A stretch of 55,111 nt of DNA from Bacillus subtilis. GTDB lineage: Bacteria; Bacillota; Bacilli; Bacillales; Bacillaceae_C. A program made the position numbers and the translations under genes. The stretch covers positions 1 to 55,111 of the forward strand of contig NZ_VTQV01000021.1 in the NCBI RefSeq assembly GCF_008764245.1, read 5' to 3'. Position 1 is the stretch's first letter. Each line of letters opens with the position of its first letter. The notes below the pieces were generated by a model, which saw nothing but the letters and a program-made list of their open reading frames with translations, was not told the DNA's origin and made no database searches. Positions 47,017 through 55,111 of the stretch are shown here, in pieces.

Positions 47017-47865
47017 TTAAAGAGGATGTTCACTTGAAAAGATAAAATCTCTTATATAACGATAAACTTCCCAAGGTTTTTCCTCTGGGAGTAAATGTCC
47101 TGTTTGGGGCAAGGAAATAAATTGAGAGTGGGGCACATCTTGAGCAAGGCGCTTTCCTGTCTGAATCGGGACGACTCGATCGTTTTCTCCCCAAATAAAA
47201 AGGCAAGGGGCCTGAATGGTTTGCAAAATTTCAGAGGGGAGATCGCCTTCCCAATGACGGATCATCCTTTTAAAAGCCCGAAACATTTTGTCATCCCCAA
47301 AAGGTTCGGAATAGCCACGAATCATCTCTTCATCAATCATATTTTGGTCATAGACAACATGATGTAAATTCCCTAACACCCCTGTTTTCCCGAGTTTATG
47401 TTTGATTACTTTTTCAAAGAAAGGGAAGTAGGATAAATAGGTGTAGGGTGGTTTGATTCGAGGTAAATAGCCGGAACTACAAAGAAACACCCCTTTTTGG
47501 ATATGATCAGGTCTTTGATGCATCATATTGAATAGCAATTGACCGCCCATGGAGTGGCCAACCCCGGCTAAAGATGAATAAGGCAACTGATCTAATAAAA
47601 GCCAGAGAGTATGGGCGATATTTTCATAAGAATAATGAAAAGAAGATGATCTCCCGCTTTTCCCAAAGGGAGGAAAGTCGACAGTCAAAACATGAAAATC
47701 ATTCGCAAGCAGTGGAGCTAATTTTCGAAAACTAAAAGTAGAAGATAGAAATCCATGAATAAATAAAATGGTAGGAAGCTCTTGTTTATGCTTATGATGA
47801 TAGCATTCGTAGTAGAGATCAATGTTATTTATGTGGACGGAATGTTTCGAAAATGTTGCAGTCAT
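47017..47865 (-). CDS. yugF: Alpha/beta hydrolase (YugF-like)
   Basis: 282 residues. The oxyanion region is FIHGFLSSTFSFRKLAPLL near 34-52, the nucleophile Ser lies in GVGHSMGGQLLF near 101-112, the acid in WGENDRVVP and the base in TGHLLPEEKP near the end. A cytoplasmic carboxylesterase-type enzyme of unknown substrate. GTGAGAGGATG overlaps the ATG region. It lies between patB and yugI, as around B. subtilis yugF. Confidence 0.88.
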   Translation of the reverse strand: MTATFSKHSVHINNIDLYYECYHHKHKQELPTILFIHGFLSSTFSFRKLAPLLANDFHVLTVDFPPFGKSGRSSSFHYSYENIAHTLWLLLDQLPYSSLAGVGHSMGGQLLFNMMHQRPDHIQKGVFLCSSGYLPRIKPPYTYLSYFPFFEKVIKHKLGKTGVLGNLHHVVYDQNMIDEEMIRGYSEPFGDDKMFRAFKRMIRHWEGDLPSEILQTIQAPCLFIWGENDRVVPIQTGKRLAQDVPHSQFISLPQTGHLLPEEKPWEVYRYIRDFIFSSEHPL

Positions 47866-47964
47866 CCTCTCACCTCATTTTTTAGTGTATCCTTACCAAA
47901 ATTTTAAATCGTAGGTTTGAAAAATGAAAGATCGGGAAAAGAAGTGAATGGAAAAGGCTTTGTT

Positions 47965-47993
47965 TTGATTTAGCTAGAATTCTGTGTTAAAAT
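47965..47993 (+). promoter_or_regulatory. Candidate promoter for yugI
   Basis: TTGATT at 47965-47970, 17-bp spacer, TAAAAT at 47988-47993. Confidence 0.5.
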
Positions 47994-48043
47994 GTTATAT
48001 TGCGTAAAATAGAAGATATTATATAATAATTGGGAGTGTTTCC

Positions 48044-48433
48044 ATGACAACAAAATATGAACCAGGCACAGTATTGACAGGAAAAGTAACGGGTATTCAA
48101 CCTTATGGAGCTTTTGTGGCTTTAGATGACCAAACACAAGGGCTTGTCCATATTTCAGAAATTAAACATGGCTTTGTAAAGGATATTCACGAATTTCTAT
48201 CTGTTGGAGACGAAGTGAATGTGAAAGTTCTTGAAGTAAACGCAGAAAGTGGTAAGATTAGCCTCTCTATTAAAGCAACAGAGGAGCCACCAGCCAAACA
48301 AAAATCCACGAAGCCAAGTAAGCCGGCAAATGCTTCAACTACTGAAACAAGTGGCGAAGGTTTCAATACATTAAAAGATAAACTACAAGAATGGATTAAG
48401 CAATCTGATAACAAAGATTTACTAAAAAAATAA
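48044..48433 (+). CDS. yugI: S1-domain RNA-binding protein, general stress protein 13 (YugI)
   Basis: 129 residues. An S1 domain covers 6-77: GTVLTGKVTGIQPYGAFVAL, QGLVHISEIKHGFVKDI and VKVLEVNAESGKISLSIK. A Lys/Pro/Ser/Thr-rich linker and a short C-terminal helix (LKDKLQEWIKQSDNKD) follow. GSP13 associates with ribosomes in B. subtilis. GGGAG precedes the ATG. Confidence 0.94.
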   Translation: MTTKYEPGTVLTGKVTGIQPYGAFVALDDQTQGLVHISEIKHGFVKDIHEFLSVGDEVNVKVLEVNAESGKISLSIKATEEPPAKQKSTKPSKPANASTTETSGEGFNTLKDKLQEWIKQSDNKDLLKK

Positions 48434-48440
48434 GTGAAAG

Positions 48441-48477
48441 ACGGAGGATGTCTGGTTGACGGGGCATCCTCTTTTTC
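48441..48477 (+). terminator. Terminator after yugI
   Basis: GGAGGATG and CATCCTC around a 14-nt loop, then TTTTT. Confidence 0.8.
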
Positions 48478-48936
48478 GGATGGTGAAAAAGCGCCTTCTT
48501 CTATTGAAAAGACCTATTCCAATGCAAGGATAATATGGTAATATGAAGATGCATGGAATTATGAGTGAATTGGGAGGGGTAGTTGCGTACAAATAGGATG
48601 GAATAACGAAATAAAATAAAGGCTAACGTGACAGAGAGGGGTTAAATATAGTTCTTATTGAAACGATGAGAAGAGATATTTCTGTAAACGATAGAGGATT
48701 TTCTTGAATATCCACCTATAACGCTATTTAAAAAAAGCGAAGAAGTATTGGAAACGTTCGCTTGGACCTATTCCATCTTTTATGTAAAAATGAGAAATGC
48801 CCCTAAGAAAAATTCAATTTTGGTTTTTAGAAAAAGAAAGTATCCTTTAGGTAATCATAATGGTGGAAATGATACGTCAATCGTGTTTGAATGTAAGATA
48901 AATATGATTAAATGAATAAAGAGGCGAAATAAAACG
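48478..48936. other. 460-bp gene-free region upstream of glutamate dehydrogenase
   Basis: No open frame with a ribosome site, no repeat of the families above, and no recognised riboswitch. AT-rich stretches could hold one or more promoters and a long leader. A decayed small gene cannot be excluded. Confidence 0.6.
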
Positions 48937-50181
48937 ATGGTGGAAAATCTTAACTTATTTACATCAACTCAAGAGGTTATCAAAGATGGTCTCCACAAAC
49001 TTGGCTTTGGCGAGGAAATGTATGAACTGTTAAAAGAACCGATGAGAATGATGACTGTGAGAATTCCGGTTCGTATGGATGATGGTTCAGTTCAGGTCTT
49101 TACAGGGTTTCGTGCCCAACATAATGATTCTGTAGGTCCCACCAAAGGGGGCGTACGTTTTCACCCAGATGTTGATGAAGAGGAAGTAAAAGCAATGTCC
49201 ATGTGGATGACAATCAAATGTGGGATTGTCGATCTTCCATATGGGGGCGGGAAAGGCGGAATTGTGTGTGACCCGCGAACAATGTCAATGAATGAAATTG
49301 AACGACTTAGTCGGGGATATGTTCGGGCGATCAGTCAAATTGTCGGACCGACAAAAGATATTCCAGCGCCAGATGTTTTTACAAACTCACAAATTATGGC
49401 TTGGATGATGGATGAATATAGTCATTTACGTGAAAATGATTCTCCTGGTTTTATTACAGGTAAGCCGATTGTGCTAGGAGGCTCACAGGGAAGAGAAAAG
49501 GCAACCGCACAAGGCGTGACGATTTGTATTGAAGAGGCAGCCAAAAAACGGGGCTTAAAAATACAAGATGCGCGAATCGTCATTCAAGGTTTTGGAAATG
49601 CAGGCAGTTTCCTCTCAAAATTCCTTTATGACGCAGGAGCGAAAATTGTGGGAATTTCCGATGCGTATGGAGCACTGCATGACCCAGATGGGCTAGATAT
49701 CGATTATTTACTTGATCGCCGTGATAGTTTCGGAACCATCACGACCTTATTTGAAAATACAATTTCCAATAAAGAACTATTTGAATTGGACTGCGATATT
49801 ATTGTGCCGGCTGCTGTAGCTAACCAAATCACAGCAGAAAATGCGCCAAATATTAAAGCATCGATCGTCGTTGAAGCGGCGAACGGACCGACAACAGAGG
49901 AAGCAACCCGCATTTTAACGGATAAAGGTGTTTTGCTTGTACCTGATGTATTGGCAAGTGCAGGTGGTGTCACCGTTTCTTATTTCGAATGGGTACAAAA
50001 CAATCAAGGGTATTACTGGACAGAAGAAGAAGTCAATGAAAAACTGAGAACAAAACTTGTAGAAGCCTTTGAAAATGTCTACCACACAGCGGAAACGCGA
50101 AAAATCAACATGCGTTTGGCCGCCTATATGGTCGGCCTGCGAAACACAGCCGAAGCCTCAAGATTCAGAGGCTGGGTGTAA
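48937..50181 (+). CDS. gudB: NAD-dependent glutamate dehydrogenase (GudB/RocG type)
   Basis: 414 residues, hexameric enzyme turning glutamate to 2-oxoglutarate plus ammonia. Substrate-binding LPYGGGKGGI near 100-109 with the catalytic Lys, GPTKDIPAPDVFT near 134-146, and Rossmann motif VIQGFGNAGSFLS near 210-222. The C-terminal EWVQNNQGYYW and RLAAYMVGL are typical of Bacillus GudB and RocG. I cannot tell which paralogue it is; no roc genes are nearby. AGAGGCG lies before the ATG. A dispersed repeat begins 4 nt after its TAA. Confidence 0.94.
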   Translation: MVENLNLFTSTQEVIKDGLHKLGFGEEMYELLKEPMRMMTVRIPVRMDDGSVQVFTGFRAQHNDSVGPTKGGVRFHPDVDEEEVKAMSMWMTIKCGIVDLPYGGGKGGIVCDPRTMSMNEIERLSRGYVRAISQIVGPTKDIPAPDVFTNSQIMAWMMDEYSHLRENDSPGFITGKPIVLGGSQGREKATAQGVTICIEEAAKKRGLKIQDARIVIQGFGNAGSFLSKFLYDAGAKIVGISDAYGALHDPDGLDIDYLLDRRDSFGTITTLFENTISNKELFELDCDIIVPAAVANQITAENAPNIKASIVVEAANGPTTEEATRILTDKGVLLVPDVLASAGGVTVSYFEWVQNNQGYYWTEEEVNEKLRTKLVEAFENVYHTAETRKINMRLAAYMVGLRNTAEASRFRGWV

Positions 50182-50182
50182 C

Positions 50183-50335
50183 ACGAAAAGCGGAGGCGCC
50201 TGTTTAGCTGCGTACAAACTTTCTAGGGGCCTGACGAGATAAAGGAAACACGGCGAAGAATGAGCCGATGTTGACTTATCGTAGGAAGGCACCGAAAGTT
50301 TGCTAGCAGCTAGGAGCCGCAGCTGGACAAAGAAA
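50183..50335 (+). repeat. Dispersed repeat family A, full copy after glutamate dehydrogenase
   Basis: It begins CGAAAAGCGGAGGCGCC, continues GTACAAACTTTCTAGGGGCCTGACGAG and GTTGACTTATCGTAGGAAGGCACCGAAAG, and ends GCTAGCAGCTAGGAGCC and GCAGCTGGAC. It is the reverse complement of the copies at 20022 and 24092, and starts about 4 nt after the stop codon in sense orientation. Confidence 0.9.
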
Positions 50336-50490
50336 AGCGGAAGACGGCGCTTAGGGGCGACAAGCAAATGTTCTGGAACCTAGGAAGGCGGTTTTCCCTT
50401 CCAAGGTTCCAGGTTATTTGACCTCGAGCCCCTGCCGTCTGCAGCTGGACAAAGAAAAGCGGAGGCGACTGTTTAGCAACGCACAAACTG
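50336..50490 (+). repeat. Diverged family A-related units in tandem
   Basis: GCAGCTGGACAAAGAAAAGCGGA occurs at the end of the full copy and again near 50440, separated by a diverged unit with AGACGGCGCTTAGGGGCGACAAGC and an inverted repeat GGAACCTAGGAAGG/CCTTCCAAGGTTCC. The third unit is only the 5' end (AAAGCGGAGGCGACTGTTTAGC). Confidence 0.7.
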
Positions 50491-50497
50491 TAATAAA

Positions 50498-50552
50498 TAA
50501 AAAAACCAAACCATGGAAGAGAGAGCAAACTCTCACCGGGTTTGGTTTTTTT
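50498..50552 (+). terminator. Terminator after the repeat block
   Basis: AAAAACCAAACC and GGTTTGGTTTTTT pair, with an inner GAGAG/CTCTC. It is the first strong terminator after glutamate dehydrogenase, 320 bp past its stop codon, so the repeats would be transcribed with the gene. Confidence 0.85.
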
Positions 50553-50569
50553 GACTTTGCCTTAATTTC

Positions 50570-50955
50570 GGGCACAGTAGGCCTCCGATCGAGCTCCCTT
50601 GGGTGATCTTACCTTGAATTCGGTCGCAATTCACCTCCGATCGATCCCCTTTTGGTGATCTAGCCTTGATATGGTCACGATTCACCTCCAATCGTGCCCC
50701 CTTTGGTGATCTAGCCTTGATTATGGTCACGATTCACCTTCGATCGATCCCCTTTTGTTGATCTAGTCTTGATTATGGTCACGATTCCCCTCCGATCGAT
50801 CCCCCTTGGGTGATCTTACCTTGAATTCGGTCACAATTCCCCTCCGATCGATCCCCTTTTGTTGATCTTACCTTGAATTCGGTCACAATTCTTCCCCAAT
50901 CGTGCCCTTTTTGGTGACTTCACCCTGATTTCGGGCACGATCCGCCTCCTTCATG
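50570..50955. repeat. 52-bp tandem repeat array 2
   Basis: CCTCCGATCG or variants recur at 50582, 50634, 50685, 50737, 50789, 50841, 50893 and 50945: steps of 52, with one of 51. Units read CCTCCGATCGATCCCC, TTTTGGTGATCT, CCTTGAT, GGTCACGATT. The reverse complement aligns with the units of array 1 (33912-34275). Confidence 0.95.
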
Positions 50956-51081
50956 ATGATGAAAAAAGAGAAATCCGGAATTTCATTGCCAATGAGAGCT
51001 TCTTGGCGCATGAAAAATAGGGAAATCAAAAAATTCATTACCACATACAAATAATCAACTAGCCGTTTTGTATCTATTTAC

Positions 51082-51110
51082 TTGAAACTTAGCCTTTATT
51101 CAGCTAAAGT
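51082..51110 (+). promoter_or_regulatory. Candidate promoter for pgi
   Basis: TTGAAA at 51082-51087, 17-bp spacer, TAAAGT at 51105-51110, 34 bp before the ATG. Confidence 0.6.
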
Positions 51111-51144
51111 TAAGGAATAATGTATCTATAGGGAGGATTTAGGC

Positions 51145-52491
51145 ATGGGACATATTCGTTTTGACTATTCCAAGGCTCTTTCGTTTTTTGGACAACATGA
51201 AGTGGATTATTTGCAAGCAGCAGTCGAAACAGCTCATACACAATTACAGGATAAAACAGGTGCAGGTAGTGATTTTCTAGGATGGATTGATTTGCCTGTT
51301 GAGTATGATCACGAAGAATTCTCACGGATTCAAAAAGCAGCAGCAAAAATTAAACAAGATAGTGATGTTTTGCTCGTAATTGGGATTGGTGGATCTTATC
51401 TTGGGGCACGTGCTGCAATTGAAATGCTCAACCACAGTTTTTACAATGAACTGCCAAAAGAAAAAAGAGAAACACCACAAGTATTATTTGTAGGAAATAA
51501 TATTAGCTCTACATATATGCGTGATGTAATGGATTTATTGGACGGAAAAGATTTTTCTGTGAATGTCATTTCTAAATCTGGTACAACGACAGAGCCTGCG
51601 ATTGCGTTCCGGATTTTCCGCAAATTATTAGAGAATAAATATGGGGCAGAAGAAGCGAAAAAGCGGATTTTTGCGACAACCGATCGTGAAAAAGGGGCAC
51701 TGAAAACATTAGCGAATGAAGAAGGCTATGAAACTTTTGTGATTCCTGATGATGTAGGTGGACGTTATTCTGTTCTAACGGCTGTCGGCTTATTGCCAAT
51801 CGCGGTTAGTGGAGTGGATATTGAAGCGATGATGAAGGGAGCGGCTGATGCGCGCGAGGCATTCAGTTCCCCTGATCTAAAGGAAAATGCGGCTTATCAA
51901 TATGCGGCCATCCGCAATGTCCTATACAATAAAGGAAAAACGATTGAAATGTTGATCAATTATGAGCCTGGTCTCCAATATTTCGCGGAATGGTGGAAGC
52001 AATTATTCGGCGAAAGTGAAGGAAAAGATCAAAAAGGCATCTACCCTTCTTCCGCTAATTTTTCAACGGATCTCCACTCGCTTGGACAATATGTACAAGA
52101 AGGCCGTCGCGATCTTTTCGAAACCGTCATTAAGGTGAAAAATGCTCGTCATGAACTTGTGATTGAAGGGGAAGAAAACGATCTGGACGGTTTGAATTAT
52201 CTAGAAGGAAAAACGATTGATTTTGTGAATGATAAAGCATTTGAAGGGACGTTGCTTGCCCATACAGATGGCGGTGTACCAAACCTCGTTGTCGAAATTC
52301 CAGAGATGGACGCTTATACGTTCGGTTATCTTGCTTATTTCTTTGAAAAAGCTTGTGCCATTAGCGGATATCTCCTTGGAGTAAATCCTTTCGACCAACC
52401 AGGAGTAGAAGCCTACAAAGTAAATATGTTCGCTTTGCTTGGAAAACCTGGATTTGAAGAGAAAAAGAAAGAATTGGAAAAACGTCTATAA
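51145..52491 (+). CDS. pgi: Glucose-6-phosphate isomerase
   Basis: 448 residues. Interconverts glucose 6-phosphate and fructose 6-phosphate. [16 protein letters not shown] near 82-97 and [15 protein letters not shown] near 140-154 bind the phosphate; [16 protein letters not shown] near 208 is the PGI signature region; the end [17 protein letters not shown] carries the conserved QPGVE. Size matches the short Bacillus form. GGGAGG precedes the ATG. Single gene with its own promoter and terminator. Confidence 0.97.
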   Translation: MGHIRFDYSKALSFFGQHEVDYLQAAVETAHTQLQDKTGAGSDFLGWIDLPVEYDHEEFSRIQKAAAKIKQDSDVLLVIGIGGSYLGARAAIEMLNHSFYNELPKEKRETPQVLFVGNNISSTYMRDVMDLLDGKDFSVNVISKSGTTTEPAIAFRIFRKLLENKYGAEEAKKRIFATTDREKGALKTLANEEGYETFVIPDDVGGRYSVLTAVGLLPIAVSGVDIEAMMKGAADAREAFSSPDLKENAAYQYAAIRNVLYNKGKTIEMLINYEPGLQYFAEWWKQLFGESEGKDQKGIYPSSANFSTDLHSLGQYVQEGRRDLFETVIKVKNARHELVIEGEENDLDGLNYLEGKTIDFVNDKAFEGTLLAHTDGGVPNLVVEIPEMDAYTFGYLAYFFEKACAISGYLLGVNPFDQPGVEAYKVNMFALLGKPGFEEKKKELEKRL

Positions 52492-52502
52492 ACTTAACAG
52501 AA

Positions 52503-52536
52503 GGAGCAGTTCTATCATGGATCTGCTCTTTTTTGT
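52503..52536 (+). terminator. Terminator after pgi
   Basis: GAGCAG and CTGCTC with inner TC/GA, followed by TTTTTT. Confidence 0.8.
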
Positions 52537-52610
52537 CTGAAAAAAGTACGTTGATAGAGCTTTTTTAGGTGCTACCATATTTTAAATGCAAAAACGAAGG
52601 GAGTATGCTC

Positions 52611-53261
52611 ATGGCGATTATCGAAAAATTAAAACTCGATCAATACAAAAACATGGTTGTGATTAATCAACCAGATGACTACGCTCTATTTACAGAGCAA
52701 GCGACAACCTTTAACAAAGACCATGAGGCTATTTTTATTTTTGTCGAAACTGTGGATGAGATGGTCCAGTATACACAGCAAATTATCGATAGCCAACTAT
52801 TACTTGATAAAGGCTATTTATTTTTCGCTTACCCTAAAAAAGGCAACACACGCTATAAAACTTTCGTTCACAGAGATGAAATTTTTCCAGCTATGAAAGT
52901 AGATGAGGATGGCTATGTTGCGGAAAGCGATTTGAAGTTCTCACGTATGGTAAGTATGGATGATGTCTTCACTGTAGTTGGATTAAAACGGGAGAAAAAG
53001 AAAGCAAAGAAGTCATTATCAGCTAGTCAGCGTGTTGCAGATTATGAGGATAAAGTCAAAGATGTGAAAGCACTATTGGCTACTCAACCAGATGTATTTG
53101 CTTTTTTTGAAAGCTTGACACCTGGTTACCAAAAAGGCTGGGCTCGCTACATCTTTTCTGCTAAACAACAAAAGACAAGGGAAACACGCCAGCAACAAAT
53201 GATCGACATCCTATCACAAGGATATAAATCTATTGATTTGTACCGGCAAAAGAAGAAATAA
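52611..53261 (+). CDS. YdeI/OmpD-associated family protein
   Basis: 216 residues. The N-terminal half is a YdhG/YdeI-like alpha/beta domain of the DUF1801/DUF3052 type; the C-terminal half has the bacteriocin-protection (OmdA) pattern ALLATQPDVFAFFESLTPGYQKGWARYIFSAKQQKTRETR near 156-195, with the family's SPGY/TPGYQ-K and R-K/Q-E-TR core. ATG at 52611 has AAGGGAG 7 nt upstream; ATG at 52605 is too near. Function unknown; described in other species as linked to peptide or stress tolerance. Confidence 0.78.
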   Translation: MAIIEKLKLDQYKNMVVINQPDDYALFTEQATTFNKDHEAIFIFVETVDEMVQYTQQIIDSQLLLDKGYLFFAYPKKGNTRYKTFVHRDEIFPAMKVDEDGYVAESDLKFSRMVSMDDVFTVVGLKREKKKAKKSLSASQRVADYEDKVKDVKALLATQPDVFAFFESLTPGYQKGWARYIFSAKQQKTRETRQQQMIDILSQGYKSIDLYRQKKK

Positions 53262-53450
53262 TTTGCTGGGTGGAAGTCATTTTTTCAATTGGAACTGATT
53301 TAGTAGTGGATGCGGTGATGCAGTGAATGGCATGTTTTGACGTTTGCCATGGTAGGCTTGATTATGGTTTGCGGTCCGAATAATTTATTTGTTTTTGGTC
53401 CAAAATAATCGTAATAAAAATTACCGTTTTGAAGGAAATGACGTGAAGAC
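53262..53450. other. Intergenic region before the glycosyltransferase
   Basis: Contains two similar AT-rich motifs, GGTCCGAATAATTT near 53371 and GGTCCAAAATAATCG near 53398, which could be paired binding sites. No gene. Confidence 0.4.
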
Positions 53451-54992
53451 ATGATCCGGTTATCGCCGACGAAAATTTTTAAAAGTTTATACAACCCCAA
53501 AAAACAACAAGCCTATACGATACATAAGCAGTCAACAAATAGGCAGAGAGATTATTTCGTTACGGTCATTACTCCCGTTTATAATGGAGAAAAGTTTTTA
53601 AAAAAGTCCATTGAATCTGTTATGAAGCAAACGCTTGGCTTTAAAAATATTGAGTATATACTCATTGACGATTGTTCGACAGATCGTTCAAAAGAAATTT
53701 TATTAGACTTTGCAAAACAACACGAGAATATGACGGTGGTTTCGTTAGATTGTCATTCAGGTTCACCTGGTCGTCCACGGAATATTGGTATGGAATTAGC
53801 AAGTTCACCCTATATCATGTTTCTAGATGCCGACGATTGGCTTGATCCCAATGGCTTGCAAGTGCTTTATGAGATTTTAGAAGAAACAGGCGACCCCTAT
53901 GTGGTAGGTAGAACCATTAAAGTGGACAATGGAGGAACGAAAGTAGTTGGTGAACACCAATGTTGTAAAGAAAGGAGAAGTGTCTCTCCTTTTTCCATCC
54001 CACATATTTTTCACCATCTTGGTCCGACTGCAAGAATGATGCGAGCGAGTTTGCTTAAAGAGCGGCAGATTCAGTTTCCTGAGATGAAATTCGCGGAAGA
54101 TAAACAATTTTTTATTGATGTCCTAACAAGTTGTCAAACAATCTCAACGACGACAAAGCCGATTTATTATGCCAATCGCTTGGATGAAACGAAAAAAACC
54201 CGCTTAACGAATCAAACCAATATTTTGCAAAAAACAAATTATAATTTACAAATAGTCCATTACATTTTAAAGCGAAAATTTGATCTTGAGATTGAGAAAA
54301 TGATTGTGAATCGATTGTATGAATTTGATTTAATGAGGCGACTTTTTACGACACCACATTTTCAGAAGACAAAATTTAAACGGCTGTACTATTATAAGAT
54401 CAAGCAAATTTTGAAGACAACTAGAAAATTAACCTATGATTTTACAGAGAATTTTTTTGAGCCCATTCACAAACTGATATATGAATTAATACGTGAGGGT
54501 AATTATAGTGCAGTAACAAAACTGTTGGAGTGGGATAAATCCATCAAGGTAAAAGAAGTGGTGATAAAAAATCAGCAGGCTTATCTTGTGATTCCTTTTC
54601 TCGAGGAAAAATATAAATACATTCCTTTACCCATATACATCACCTTTAAAGAACATTATTGTCAAGAAAACCAATACACTCTTCATTTTCATGTGTATGG
54701 TGATCACATTCATTCCATAACAGATGTATTAATTCGGGATGGGAAAAATGCCCATAATGATTATGTTTTACCGGTGACAATGAATGAAAATGGCGAAGGA
54801 ACGATCAAGGTCCAATTCGACTCATTAAAAGATTTACCACCAGCCTACTACTCCATTTTCGTAAGATATAACGATTATATGAAAATAAATATAAGGCAAC
54901 TAATTAAAAATGAAATAACCCATCGTTACCAAAAACGAGAATTCACTTTTTGTCATACGCCTTTTTCTAATGTGGCTCTTAAAATAAAGTAA
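53451..54992 (+). CDS. Family 2 glycosyltransferase with C-terminal teichoic-acid-type extension
   Basis: 513 residues. GT-A domain of about 220 residues: VTVITPVYNGEKFLKKSIESV near 36-56, IEYILIDDCSTDRS near 66-79, MFLDADDWLDPNG near 122-134 (DxD-type metal site), KFAEDKQFF near 210. The following 290 residues hold basic helices and then a beta-rich region (YTLHFHVYGDHIHSITDVLIRDG, YSIFVRYNDYMKINIRQLI). Such tails occur with wall teichoic acid and polyglycerol-phosphate-linked transferases. No membrane helix; likely cytoplasmic face of the membrane. AAGGAAATGACG precedes the ATG. Sugar donor unknown. Confidence 0.85.
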   Translation: MIRLSPTKIFKSLYNPKKQQAYTIHKQSTNRQRDYFVTVITPVYNGEKFLKKSIESVMKQTLGFKNIEYILIDDCSTDRSKEILLDFAKQHENMTVVSLDCHSGSPGRPRNIGMELASSPYIMFLDADDWLDPNGLQVLYEILEETGDPYVVGRTIKVDNGGTKVVGEHQCCKERRSVSPFSIPHIFHHLGPTARMMRASLLKERQIQFPEMKFAEDKQFFIDVLTSCQTISTTTKPIYYANRLDETKKTRLTNQTNILQKTNYNLQIVHYILKRKFDLEIEKMIVNRLYEFDLMRRLFTTPHFQKTKFKRLYYYKIKQILKTTRKLTYDFTENFFEPIHKLIYELIREGNYSAVTKLLEWDKSIKVKEVVIKNQQAYLVIPFLEEKYKYIPLPIYITFKEHYCQENQYTLHFHVYGDHIHSITDVLIRDGKNAHNDYVLPVTMNENGEGTIKVQFDSLKDLPPAYYSIFVRYNDYMKINIRQLIKNEITHRYQKREFTFCHTPFSNVALKIK

Positions 54993-54993
54993 A

Positions 54994-55011
54994 CCTCCAA
55001 TCTGTTGGAGG
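54994..55011 (+). other. Hairpin after the glycosyltransferase
   Basis: CCTCCAA and TTGGAGG around 4 bases, directly after the stop codon, without a T run. The rest to the window end (55012-55111) shows no supported gene. Confidence 0.45.
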
Positions 55012-55111
55012 ATAAGGTATTTCGCAAAATATTTTGATTGAGGATCTACGAAAAAGAAAGAGAAGCAGGAAAACGTCGATCCAACGGCCTTTTGGATGTA
55101 CGGAAAAGAAA

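Noticed and set aside
47020-47040. GAGGATGTTCACTTGAAAAG resembling the MITE-like end
   Set aside because: It lies in the end of yugF and lacks the AAAAAGTCCGG part; chance similarity.
50533-50730. 65-codon frame in array 2 on the minus strand
   Set aside because: Made of the 52-bp repeat units; no start site and no family.

Overview
The window looks like chromosome of a low-GC, endospore-forming Bacillaceae species. Most proteins are recognisable as orthologues of the Bacillus subtilis yus/suf, yun/yut, yum/yui and yux/yug regions. Shine-Dalgarno sites are strong and GTG/TTG starts are common. Spore genes are present (yunB, lytH, a YhcN/YlaJ-type lipoprotein, yutH, kapB). I cannot name the species from sequence alone, and all family names are from recall, not from a search.

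Layout. 1-1640: a dispersed-repeat copy, a 21-bp tandem repeat, yusI (ArsC/Spx family), gcvH and a thioredoxin-like gene. 2213-7744: the sufCDSUB iron-sulfur operon, interrupted by a repeat remnant between sufU and sufB. 7856-11169: a MarR-paiA pair with two near-identical operator palindromes, and a copper P-type ATPase. 11339-14079: yunD, yunC, yunB. 14218-16052: a lysine riboswitch with terminator in front of an NhaC-family (LysW-type) transporter. 16098-21869: lytH, a spore lipoprotein, yutD, a small acidic protein, yutE, yutF, yutG, yutH. 22205-28385: nfuA-like yutI, yutJ, yuzB, yutM (A-type Fe-S carrier), yumC, ndh, yuiB. 28510-39524: a DUF418 protein, a two-component system, yuiC, yuiD, leucyl aminopeptidase, YuiF-type antiporter, a Gly/Tyr/Pro-rich small protein, a YuxO-type thioesterase, a DUF1646-type permease. 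39651-45159: an MFS exporter, kapB, a MazEF-type toxin-antitoxin pair next to a GC-rich SDR gene (likely acquired), cyclophilin, SodC lipoprotein. 45157-50181: an Rpn-type nuclease pseudogene, patB, yugF, yugI, glutamate dehydrogenase. 51145-54992: pgi, a YdeI-like protein, a family 2 glycosyltransferase.

Functional theme. Fe-S assembly and carriage (sufCDSUB, yutI, yutM) sits in one stretch with flavin-dependent electron transfer (yutJ, yumC, ndh). A second group is spore formation. No mobile element with an intact transposase, no CRISPR array, and no rRNA or tRNA gene was seen.

The most unusual material is non-coding. (1) A roughly 150-bp dispersed repeat starts with AAAAGCGCAAGCGCC and begins 1-8 nt after the stop codon of five different genes, always in the sense orientation of the gene. 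(2) A set of mini-hairpins has a constant GTCCT (or AGGAC) loop and varied but complementary 5-bp stems. (3) Two arrays of the same 52-bp tandem repeat family lie in opposite orientation about 16 kb apart. (4) A MITE-like element has GTTCAAAAAG-type inverted ends. None of these is explained by the genes, and they are the best candidates for undescribed biology here.
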